Shown in pieces: positions 52,275-59,771 of a stretch of 64,000 nucleotides of DNA. Numbering within the stretch: the stretch's first letter is position 1; each line of letters starts with the position of its first letter. The translations under genes were made by a program, and so were the position numbers. Under the pieces are notes generated by a model. That model was not told the DNA's origin and searched no databases. It worked only from the letters and a program-made list of their open reading frames with translations. Origin of the DNA: an uncultured Paracoccaceae bacterium (GTDB lineage Bacteria; Pseudomonadota; Alphaproteobacteria; Rhodobacterales; Rhodobacteraceae); contig CANMKS010000001.1 in NCBI GenBank assembly GCA_947498645.1, positions 2,580,032 to 2,644,031 of the forward strand. Reading direction: 5' to 3'.

Positions 52275-53651
52275 TCAGAGAATTGTACGCTCAATGAACC
52301 AATAGGCCCCCACAAAGGCGATGGCGAGCGAACATGGCACCGCCACAAGACGGCGATATGCCTCTTGCTGATCGCGCAGCCCGATTGATGCCATGCACAG
52401 GACAAAGACCGCAGCCAATGGTCCCGCAAAGAGCCAAACCGGATTTTCCAGCAGCGCAGCAAGCCCTGCCGGGTTCAGCGCAATCAACGCCAATGCAACA
52501 GCCAGCAGCGCGCCATAAATGATGAACCCCCGCGCTGCTTCGTTTGCGCCACGATCAACCCGCAAGGCCTGCCAGACGCAAAGGAACATCACCGCGATCA
52601 CGAAGAGCTGGCCCACTTCGACACCGACGTTAAACCCGATCAGCGCAGGCACGAACGTCGCCTCTGGCAATCCGAATTCCGCCAGAACCGATGCAAAGCC
52701 CAGACCATGCAGAAGGCCAAAGATAAAGATCACGAAGGGACGCCACGGGCTGATCCCTTTCATGAAGATGTTTTCGACAGCCACATAAACGATGGACAAT
52801 GCGATCAGCGGTTCGACCACGGCGATGAACTCAATCCCAAAGGTACCGAGAAAGAAATCATCCATGAATTTGGTGTGGCCAAGTGCGGCCAACGCCAGCG
52901 TGATCGTATGTGCAACGGTAAAGAGCGAGACCTGCAAAAGCAGTGGCCGGAAACGGGCGGCCAGAAAGAACAGGCCAAGCACAAATAGGATATGATCAAG
53001 GCCTTTGGGCACGATGTGATCGAAACCTACGGGGATATAATCAACAAAGGTTTCCCAACCGGTCGACAGATTGCCACCGGCCAGGGCAAATTCATCCGAC
53101 AGCGCACCCGCTTCGAGATATCCGTCATAAGGTTCCGGCACATCCATCTGCCGCAAGACAAGCACGCCAAATTCAGGGGCCCAGCCGATTTGCAGTGTCT
53201 CGGCTCCCTCTGGCAGTTGCGCGTTGAATGTGATGGTTGATGGACGCACGGTTTCCACATTGCCGATGGGCCCTACGTCAACCTGCACGAGTTCGGGGGT
53301 CAGCGCCTGACCGTCCGCCGTCAGGGTGATGCCCTGTGCCATCTCCGGCCAAAATGCCTCGAACCGCTGTTGCAGCTCTGTTGGCGACAGCGCGCGCAGC
53401 TCATCATAGGTGGCGGCCTCTGCGCTTTCATTGGTGTCGGCCACCTCTGTCAGGTTTATCCCTGCGACAAAGCTTTCCAGATTGGCACGAACCTCGACCG
53501 TGACCACGCCATCATCAGCGCGCAAATCGCCGATCGCCGGCAGAACCTCGTGCGCCTGCGCGGCTGACAGTGTTGTGAACCAAACCAGCACCGCGCTTGA
53601 CAATAGCCGAAGAAAAGCCACCTTTGCGGCAGTCAAAAAGGAAGTTCTCAT
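52275..53651 (-). CDS. HupE/UreJ family membrane protein with periplasmic N-terminal domain
   Basis: The 458-residue protein has a signal peptide (VAFLRLLSSAVLVWFTTLSAAQA, cleavage before HEVLP), an extracytoplasmic domain of about 200 residues, and a membrane domain with seven or so helices of the HupE/UreJ type: GFDHIVPKGLDHILFVLGLF, then TVAHTITLALAALG, then ENIFMKG and FGLLHGLGFASVL. Histidines in HIL, AHT and LLHGLGFA motifs are typical nickel/cobalt-permease ligands. The ATG at 53651 shares CATG with the divergent gene. An in-frame ATG at 53669 is an alternative. Confidence 0.85.
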   Translation of the reverse strand: MRTSFLTAAKVAFLRLLSSAVLVWFTTLSAAQAHEVLPAIGDLRADDGVVTVEVRANLESFVAGINLTEVADTNESAEAATYDELRALSPTELQQRFEAFWPEMAQGITLTADGQALTPELVQVDVGPIGNVETVRPSTITFNAQLPEGAETLQIGWAPEFGVLVLRQMDVPEPYDGYLEAGALSDEFALAGGNLSTGWETFVDYIPVGFDHIVPKGLDHILFVLGLFFLAARFRPLLLQVSLFTVAHTITLALAALGHTKFMDDFFLGTFGIEFIAVVEPLIALSIVYVAVENIFMKGISPWRPFVIFIFGLLHGLGFASVLAEFGLPEATFVPALIGFNVGVEVGQLFVIAVMFLCVWQALRVDRGANEAARGFIIYGALLAVALALIALNPAGLAALLENPVWLFAGPLAAVFVLCMASIGLRDQQEAYRRLVAVPCSLAIAFVGAYWFIERTIL

Positions 53652-54453
53652 GCGTCTTCTCGTCCTCATTTTTAGTCTTATCGCAGCGCCTTTGGCAGCC
53701 CATGAATTCTGGATTGAGCCGCTGGCGTATCAGATCGAGGCGGACGGTAGCCTTGAGGCGAATATTGTCAATGGGGAGGAGTTCGCAGGCGGCGATTTAG
53801 CTTACCTGCCGAACCGCTTTGTCAATTTTGTTCTGTTTCAGGGTGACGATGCGCAACGTGTGAACGGTCGTCCGGGTGATATCCCCGCCCTACAACAACA
53901 GCCACTTGGTGAGGGTCTGCATATTGCCGCCTATGAGGCGACTAACGCGACGGTCACCTATGAGGAATGGGAAAAATTCCAGAAGTTTGTCGATCACAAG
54001 GATTTCGGTGACATCCGCAGCCAGCATCTGGAACGCGGCATTTCGCTAGATGGCTTTCGCGAGGTCTATTCGCGATACGCCAAGACCCTGATTGGCGTTG
54101 GTGACAGCACGGGCAGCGACCGGCGTGTCGGGCTTGAAACCGAAATTGTCGCACTCAAGAACCCCTATACCGACGATCTGTCAGAGGGGATGCAGGTGCA
54201 GGTCTATTATCGCAACGAATTGCGGGCGGATGTGCAGGTTGAAGTCTTTGAAAAAGGGCCTGATGGCCGGGTGAGCATTGGCCTTTATCGCACGAACGCG
54301 GACGGGATCGCGACGTTTCCGGTGCGTCCCGGCTATCGCTATATGGCGGACGCGGTTGTCCTGCGGGTGCCGAATATCGAACTCGCGACGACATCCAACG
54401 CGGTCTGGGAAACGCTCTGGGCCAATCTGACTTTCGCTGTCCCGGCAGAGTAA
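53650..54453 (+). CDS. DUF4198 family periplasmic protein
   Basis: The 267-residue secreted protein has a signal peptide (MRLLVLIFSLIAAPLAA) followed by HEFWIEPLAYQIE, the typical DUF4198 mature start with N-terminal His. Later blocks are TLIGVGDSTGSDRRVGLETEIVALKNPY and PVRPGYRYMADAVVLR. DUF4198 proteins accompany nickel or cobalt uptake systems (NikK-like), with the N-terminal His as likely metal ligand. AAGGAAG precedes the ATG. Pairing with the divergent HupE/UreJ permease supports Ni/Co import or sensing; no urease or hydrogenase is in view. Confidence 0.85.
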   Translation: MRLLVLIFSLIAAPLAAHEFWIEPLAYQIEADGSLEANIVNGEEFAGGDLAYLPNRFVNFVLFQGDDAQRVNGRPGDIPALQQQPLGEGLHIAAYEATNATVTYEEWEKFQKFVDHKDFGDIRSQHLERGISLDGFREVYSRYAKTLIGVGDSTGSDRRVGLETEIVALKNPYTDDLSEGMQVQVYYRNELRADVQVEVFEKGPDGRVSIGLYRTNADGIATFPVRPGYRYMADAVVLRVPNIELATTSNAVWETLWANLTFAVPAE

Positions 54454-54494
54454 CGGGCCTTGCCCTTGTCTTGCCTCTGCGCCAGAAGGCCGGG

Positions 54495-55388
54495 ATGACG
54501 AATACACCGGATATCTTATGCATCGGATCGGTCCTGTGGGATGTGATTGGCCGTACCGCCAGCCATATGCGCGTGGGCTCTGATGTGCCGGGACGGATCA
54601 CGCGCCTGCCCGGCGGCGTGGCGATGAATATCGCCATGACCCTGCGCCGTTTTGGCATGTCTCCTGCGCTGCTGACCACCATCGGGCGCGATGCCGAGGG
54701 TGAAGAACTGATCGCAGAGGCCCGGCGCATGGGCATGATCTGCGATCACGTTTATCGCTCTGACGATCTGCCCACCGACGTCTATATGGCGGTTGAAGGG
54801 GCCAACGGGCTGATTGCTGCCATTGCTGACGCCCATTCGCTTGAGGCGGCGGGCGACAAGGTGCTGCGCCCTCTATCCAACGGCGCGCTTGGACGCGCCG
54901 ACGCCCCCTTTGCCGGGCCTGTTGCACTGGATGGCAACCTGACCGAGGAACTGCTGCAACATATCGCGTCCTCACCCCTTTTCGCTGCCGCAGACCTGCG
55001 CGTGGCCCCTGCCTCTCCGGGCAAGGCAGAGCGATTGCTGGCCTTGCTGGGGCATCCATCGGCCACGCTCTATGTCAACCTCGAAGAGGCGGGGCTGTTG
55101 TGCCAGACGGTTTTCAGCGATTCCGCAACTGCCGCCGAGGCCCTGATTGCCCGCGGTGCGCACCGCGTTCTGGTCACGGACGGTGGCAAATCCGCGTCCG
55201 AGGGCACCAGAGGCGATATCATCACACAAACCCCACCGCCCGTCATGGTCACCCGTGTGACCGGCGCGGGCGATACCTTCATGGCGGCCCATATCGCATC
55301 AGAGGCGCAAGGCATGGATCGCGCGGCCGCCCTGACCCGCGCGCTTAATGCCGCCGCCACATATGTTTCCGGAGAAACGCCCCTATGA
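54495..55388 (+). CDS. psuK: PfkB family kinase, probable pseudouridine kinase
   Basis: The 297-residue ribokinase-fold enzyme has DILCIGSVLWDVIGR at the start, GGVAMNIAMTLRRFG near 40, and the C-terminal PfkB signature VTGAGDTFMAAHI with the catalytic Asp. Pseudouridine kinases phosphorylate pseudouridine before PsuG splits it. That specificity rests on the neighbouring psuG, which overlaps it by 4 nt (ATGA). ATG 54495 was chosen for the family N-terminus. Confidence 0.85.
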   Translation: MTNTPDILCIGSVLWDVIGRTASHMRVGSDVPGRITRLPGGVAMNIAMTLRRFGMSPALLTTIGRDAEGEELIAEARRMGMICDHVYRSDDLPTDVYMAVEGANGLIAAIADAHSLEAAGDKVLRPLSNGALGRADAPFAGPVALDGNLTEELLQHIASSPLFAAADLRVAPASPGKAERLLALLGHPSATLYVNLEEAGLLCQTVFSDSATAAEALIARGAHRVLVTDGGKSASEGTRGDIITQTPPPVMVTRVTGAGDTFMAAHIASEAQGMDRAAALTRALNAAATYVSGETPL

Positions 55389-56305
55389 TCCCCATCCGCT
55401 ATAGTGCCGAAGTGACCCAAGCACGTAATGCAGGCACCGCCATCGTTGCACTTGAAAGCACGATCATTACCCACGGTATGCCGTTCCCGCAAAACGTGGA
55501 AACCGCCCGGTTGGTTGAAGCAGATGTGCGTGCCGCCGGTGCGGTGCCTGCCACGATTGCGGTGCTTGATGGTGCGCTTCATGTGGGACTTGAATCTGTT
55601 GAGCTGGATTTGCTGGGACAGGCGCAGGATGTGGCCAAGCTGTCGCGGGCCGATATGGCGGCCTGCATTGCAACGGGTGGCACGGGGGCCACAACCGTCG
55701 CTGCAACCATGATTGCCGCACATCTGGCAGGGATTCACGTCTTTGCCACGGGCGGTATCGGCGGTGTGCATCGCGGGGCCGAGCACAGCTTTGATATCTC
55801 TGCGGACTTGCAAGAGCTGGCGCAAACGCCCGTGACGGTGGTGGCCGCCGGTGCCAAGGCGATCCTTGATCTGGCAAAAACCTATGAGGTGCTGGAGACG
55901 CTCGGCGTCCCGGTTATTGCCTATGGTCAGGATATGTTGCCTGCGTTTTGGTCTGCGGCCTCTGATATGGCGGCGCCTTTGCGGATGGACAGCGCCGCGC
56001 AGATTGCCAAGGCGCAACTGATGCGCACGGCCATGGGGCTTGCAGGCGGGCAGTTGGTGACCAACCCAATTCCCAAAGGTGACGAAATCCCCGCAGAGCA
56101 TCTGCAACCGATCATCGACCAAGCCCTGGCCGAGGCTGATGCGCAATCCGTCAGTGCCAAGGCGGTCACCCCGTTCTTGTTGGGACGCATTTTCGAACTA
56201 ACCGAAGGGCGTTCCCTGACGGCCAACATCGCCCTTGTGCGCAACAACGCCCGACTTGCGGCACAAATTTCGGTCGCAATGGGGGAATTGCGCGCGGCAT
56301 CCTGA
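55385..56305 (+). CDS. psuG: Pseudouridine-5'-phosphate glycosidase
   Basis: The 306-residue enzyme breaks the C-C glycosidic bond of pseudouridine 5'-phosphate to uracil and ribose 5-phosphate. Signature segments: VALESTIITHGMPFPQN near residues 19-35, GGTGATTVAATM near 99-110, VFATGGIGGVHRGAEHSFDISADL near 120-143, and LVTNPIPKGDEIP near 224. Translationally coupled to psuK, giving a complete two-step RNA-modification salvage route. Confidence 0.95.
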   Translation: MIPIRYSAEVTQARNAGTAIVALESTIITHGMPFPQNVETARLVEADVRAAGAVPATIAVLDGALHVGLESVELDLLGQAQDVAKLSRADMAACIATGGTGATTVAATMIAAHLAGIHVFATGGIGGVHRGAEHSFDISADLQELAQTPVTVVAAGAKAILDLAKTYEVLETLGVPVIAYGQDMLPAFWSAASDMAAPLRMDSAAQIAKAQLMRTAMGLAGGQLVTNPIPKGDEIPAEHLQPIIDQALAEADAQSVSAKAVTPFLLGRIFELTEGRSLTANIALVRNNARLAAQISVAMGELRAAS

Positions 56306-56371
56306 GCTTGCGCTTGCTGTGTGCCCCACCAGTGCCTAAGTGTGCGTTGAAGAACTACTTGGAAATGAGCG

Positions 56372-57100
56372 ATGCTTGACCCCAACGCAACTGACGGCAA
56401 ACGGCGTGGTAAGCCGGGCATTATTTCGCGGATGCGGAGTAACTTTCTTGCCGGTCTGATCATTGTCGCACCCATCGGAATGACGCTCTGGCTGATCTGG
56501 ACGGTTGTGGGCTGGGTGGACAGCTGGGTCTGGCCGTTTGTGCCGGACGCCTATCAACCCACCGAATTGCTGAACCGGATCCTGGGGCGCGAACCGGGCA
56601 ATGAGATCAATGTGAACGTCCGCGGCGTTGGTGTTGTGATCTTCCTGATCTTTACCATGCTGGTGGGTTGGGTCGGTAAAGGCCTGATCGGGCGGTCCTT
56701 TTTGGGGATGGGTGAGCGTCTGGTGGACCGCATGCCTGTCGTGCGGTCAATCTACAATGCGGTCAAACAGATCTCGGAAACCGTCTTTTCACAGCGCGAC
56801 ACCTCGTTCGACAAGGCATGCCTGGTGGAATACCCGCGCCGGGGCATCTGGGCGATTGCCTTTATCTCGACCAATGCCAAGGGCGAGATTGACGCCAAGC
56901 TGAACGATGGAGAGCCCATCGTGACGGTGTTCCTGCCCACGACACCAAACCCCACATCGGGCTTCTTGCTTTTCCTGCCGCAACGGGACGTGAAAGTGCT
57001 GGATATGACGGTCGAGGATGCGGCCAAACTGGTCATCTCGGCGGGCCTTGTCTATCCCAATGGTGTTGAGGCCAAAGAGCCGCCCGTGGTTGAAGATTAA
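56372..57100 (+). CDS. DUF502 family membrane protein
   Basis: The 242-residue protein has two hydrophobic segments (FLAGLIIVAPIGMTLWLIWTVVGWVDSWV near 27-55 and VGVVIFLIFTMLVGWVGKGLIG near 87-108). The DUF502 core follows: VRSIYNAVKQISETVF, FDKACLVEYPRRGIWAIAF and VFLPTTPNPTSGFLLFLPQRDV. Function is unknown in bacteria; plant homologues (LCV, COV) affect vascular patterning. A LysE-type exporter gene begins 3 nt after its stop. Confidence 0.9.
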   Translation: MLDPNATDGKRRGKPGIISRMRSNFLAGLIIVAPIGMTLWLIWTVVGWVDSWVWPFVPDAYQPTELLNRILGREPGNEINVNVRGVGVVIFLIFTMLVGWVGKGLIGRSFLGMGERLVDRMPVVRSIYNAVKQISETVFSQRDTSFDKACLVEYPRRGIWAIAFISTNAKGEIDAKLNDGEPIVTVFLPTTPNPTSGFLLFLPQRDVKVLDMTVEDAAKLVISAGLVYPNGVEAKEPPVVED

Positions 57101-57103
57101 ACG

Positions 57104-57706
57104 ATGATCGCCGCAGGACTGACCGGCTTTGCAACAGCCTTTGCCCTGATCCTCGCCATTGGTGCGCAGAACGCATTTGTGCTGCGACAAGGGTTGGCCA
57201 AGGCGCATGTGTTCTGGCTCTGTCTGCTGTGTGCGGTGTCCGACGCGCTGCTGATCACCGCAGGAGTGCTGGGGTTCGGGATCATTGTTGAGCTTTATCC
57301 CCTCCTGCCACAGATCATGGCCTGGGGCGGCGCGGCGTTTCTGTTTGTCTATGGGGCGATGCGGCTTTGGGCGGCGTGGCTGGGCAATTATGCGATGCAA
57401 CTGGCCGGGCAATCCGCCGGCCTTTGGGCGACGCTGGCGACGGGGGCTGCCTTCACCTGGCTTAACCCGCATGTCTATCTGGACACGCTGGGTTTGGTTG
57501 GTGCGGTTTCGACGCAATACACCGATATCGCCGAGAAAACAGCCTTTGGGATTGGCGCTGTGACGTCATCCTTCGTGTTCTTCTTCAGCCTTGGTTATGG
57601 CGCGCGTCTGCTTGCCCCCATCATGCAATCCGCCCGCGCATGGCGCATTCTGGACGTGCTGATCGGCGTTGTGATGTGGGCGCTGGCGGCGAAGCTGCTT
57701 AGCTGA
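57104..57706 (+). CDS. LysE/ArgO family amino acid exporter
   Basis: The 200-residue membrane protein with six helices shows the ArgO-type start LTGFATAFALILAIGAQNAFVLRQGL and CAVSDALLITAGVLG, followed by TWLNPHVYLDTLGLVGAVS. These mark the LysE superfamily branch exporting basic amino acids. Substrate (Arg or Lys) is inferred from branch features. It starts 3 nt after DUF502 and overlaps the convergent patatin gene by 8 nt. Confidence 0.9.
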   Translation: MIAAGLTGFATAFALILAIGAQNAFVLRQGLAKAHVFWLCLLCAVSDALLITAGVLGFGIIVELYPLLPQIMAWGGAAFLFVYGAMRLWAAWLGNYAMQLAGQSAGLWATLATGAAFTWLNPHVYLDTLGLVGAVSTQYTDIAEKTAFGIGAVTSSFVFFFSLGYGARLLAPIMQSARAWRILDVLIGVVMWALAAKLLS

Positions 57707-58730
57707 ACATCTCGGTCAGATTGACCGTGCTGCGCTTGCCAATGTCCTTTTTGTGGTCTTTGAGGAATGTATCCGCCGCAGCTTCGCCCGCCTCTTTCAG
57801 CCGTGCCAGGATCAACGGGGACGGAATGGTTTTTGTCGCCACGTTGAGGTCATTCATCAAGGCATCATCGGCAATCATGTGGACCAGGACGTTTTTCATC
57901 GTGCCGGGTTTGATTGATCCGTCTTTCAGCAGGCGTTTGACGAAATCAATGGCGCGCAATTCGCGGAACAACGAACTGTTAAAGCTGATCTCGTTGATGC
58001 GGTTCTGGATGGACTGGCTGTCGGTCGGCAGCGTGTCTCGGTGGAGTGGGTTGATATTCACTACAAGAATATCATCCGGTAATGTACTGGCAAATAGGGG
58101 AAAAAGCGCAGGGTTGCCAGTATATCCGCCATCCCAGAATGCCTCCATCTTACCGGTCTTGGGGTCTTCGAATTCGACCGCCTGAAACAGGCTGGGCAGA
58201 CAGGCAGAGGCCATGATGACATCTGGCATGATTTCCTCACCAGTAAAGACACGGATCTTGCCCGACCTGACGTTCGTGGTGCAGATATGCAGTTCTGGCC
58301 CATCGGTGGCGCAGACGGCGTCGTAGTGAAACCTTTTGACAATGCGCGTCAAAGGGTTCCGAAGTGCGGGCCCGTAAACATAAGGCGACATCATGCGTGT
58401 CGTCATGTCGAATGCGGCGAAGGCGGGGGAGTATTCCATCGCCTTGGCCCATAGCTGGGCTGTTGGCGTTGCGGCAGACATCCACGGTGTGAACAGCGGG
58501 TCGGTGATTGCGCCGATTTGCGTCCACAGCCAGTCAAGGTTTTCGCGCGCGCCTTCGCGCCCGTTTGCCACCCAGCCGGATTTCAGTGCCGCGGCATTGA
58601 GCGCCCCGGCAGATGTGCCGGATATCGCTGCGATTTCAATATCTTCGTCGCGTAGCAACCGGCACAGAACACCCCATGTAAAGGCGCCATGCGCACCCCC
58701 ACCCTGCAATGCGAGGTTGATCCGCTTCAA
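57699..58730 (-). CDS. Patatin-like phospholipase family protein
   Basis: This 343-residue hydrolase has the oxyanion loop QGGGAHGAF near residue 9, nucleophile Ser40 in GTSAG and the dyad Asp in WDGGYTGN, the complete Ser-Asp patatin site. No signal peptide, so it acts in the cytosol or at the membrane. Its ATG overlaps the bdhA stop (ATGA), which suggests coupling with ketone-body or polyhydroxybutyrate metabolism; lipid or polyester substrate is unknown. Confidence 0.9.
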   Translation of the reverse strand: MKRINLALQGGGAHGAFTWGVLCRLLRDEDIEIAAISGTSAGALNAAALKSGWVANGREGARENLDWLWTQIGAITDPLFTPWMSAATPTAQLWAKAMEYSPAFAAFDMTTRMMSPYVYGPALRNPLTRIVKRFHYDAVCATDGPELHICTTNVRSGKIRVFTGEEIMPDVIMASACLPSLFQAVEFEDPKTGKMEAFWDGGYTGNPALFPLFASTLPDDILVVNINPLHRDTLPTDSQSIQNRINEISFNSSLFRELRAIDFVKRLLKDGSIKPGTMKNVLVHMIADDALMNDLNVATKTIPSPLILARLKEAGEAAADTFLKDHKKDIGKRSTVNLTEMFS

Positions 58731-59500
58731 AGTGCTGTCCAGCCGCCGTCAACCGAAATCGTCGTGCCGGTGATCTGTGCGGCTGCGTCAGAGGCAAGGA
58801 AGGCAACAGTCCCGCCAAGCTGTTCAACCGTGGCAAATTCCTTGGAGGGCTGGCGTTCCAGCATGACGTTCTTGATCACATCCTCGCGGGACATGTTGTA
58901 TTCCTTCATCGTGTCGGGGATCTGCGCCTCGACCAATGGGGTCAGCACGTAACCGGGGCAGACCGCGTTGCAGGTGATCGGGTCCTGCGCGGTTTCCAAT
59001 CCGATGGTTTTGGTCAGGCCGACAATGCCGTGCTTGGCTGCCACATAGGCAGATTTATAGGGTGATGCGGTCAGACCATGGGCTGACGCGATATTCACGA
59101 TCCGCCCATAACCCCGTTCACGCATACCTGTCACAGCAGCGGCGATGGTGTGGAATGCAGAACTGAGGTTGATCGCAATGATCGCGTCCCATTTGGCCGT
59201 CGGGAACTCCTGTACCGGGGCCACATGCTGAATTCCTGCATTGTTCACCAGAATATCGCACCCGCCTGCGGCGACGATCAATCGGCGACAATCGTCAGCC
59301 TTGGACATGTCGGCTTGCACGTATTTCGCATCGACCCCGGTCACCTTAGCGATTTCGGCGGCCAATGCGTGATCTTCCTCGTTGTCGGTGAATGAGTTGA
59401 GCACCACATTGGCACCCGCCTTGGCCAATTCGCGGGCAACACCCAGACCAATGCCAGAGTTGGATCCGGTGATAACGGCGGTTTTTCCTGCAAGCGACAT
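58727..59500 (-). CDS. bdhA: 3-hydroxybutyrate dehydrogenase
   Basis: The 257-residue classical SDR oxidises (R)-3-hydroxybutyrate to acetoacetate with NAD+. TGSNSGIGLG at the nucleotide site, NNAGIQHVAPVQEFP near 90, and the SAHGL...YVAAK catalytic region are characteristic of PHB-type 3-HBDH. The C-terminal LGGTVAFLASDAAAQITGTTISVDGGWTA is standard. GGGAG precedes the ATG. A hairpin-terminator lies in its 5' region (59582-59609). Confidence 0.92.
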   Translation of the reverse strand: MSLAGKTAVITGSNSGIGLGVARELAKAGANVVLNSFTDNEEDHALAAEIAKVTGVDAKYVQADMSKADDCRRLIVAAGGCDILVNNAGIQHVAPVQEFPTAKWDAIIAINLSSAFHTIAAAVTGMRERGYGRIVNIASAHGLTASPYKSAYVAAKHGIVGLTKTIGLETAQDPITCNAVCPGYVLTPLVEAQIPDTMKEYNMSREDVIKNVMLERQPSKEFATVEQLGGTVAFLASDAAAQITGTTISVDGGWTAL

Positions 59501-59581
59501 GATTTAGCTCCCGATTCTCTCGTGTTCGACTCAGTGTATATGCTGCAACTGCGAAAGCCACGTTACGGTTCCGTGAGCCAT

Positions 59582-59657
59582 AAAAAAAACGCCCGCACAA
59601 GGCGGGCGTAAAGTTATTGAGGCAGGTTTCATACAGGCAAGAAACCTATCGAGCAGT
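59582..59657 (-). ncRNA. Candidate small RNA or bdhA leader attenuator
   Basis: On the minus strand a transcript starting near 59657 would contain the stem-loop AGGTTTC/GAAACCT with a 10-nt loop, a single-stranded CCTCAATAACTTT, and then a strong intrinsic terminator, stem ACGCCCGC/GCGGGCGT (59609-59589) followed by eight T (59589-59582). A promoter stands in the right place. Ending 82 nt before bdhA, it is either an independent RNA of about 75 nt or an attenuator controlling bdhA. No Rfam-like family recognised. Confidence 0.5.
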
Positions 59658-59663
59658 GGGTTC

Positions 59664-59692
59664 TTTATAAGCAATGACTTGCCCGCGTCCAA
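59664..59692 (-). promoter_or_regulatory. Sigma-70-type promoter for the RNA/bdhA leader
   Basis: On the minus strand TTGGAC (59692-59687), a 17-nt spacer, TATAAA (59669-59664). Ideal spacing and a 5/6 -10 element. Confidence 0.6.
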
Positions 59693-59771
59693 GCTAAAAG
59701 TTTGAAAAGGCACAAAACCCTCTTTACGGTTCGTTGTAACAAACTGACAAACAGCAGGGGGCATCACAACA

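Noticed and set aside
55070-56146. Minus-strand reading frame of 358 codons opposite psuK/psuG
   Set aside because: Antisense to two genes with clear motifs and translational coupling.
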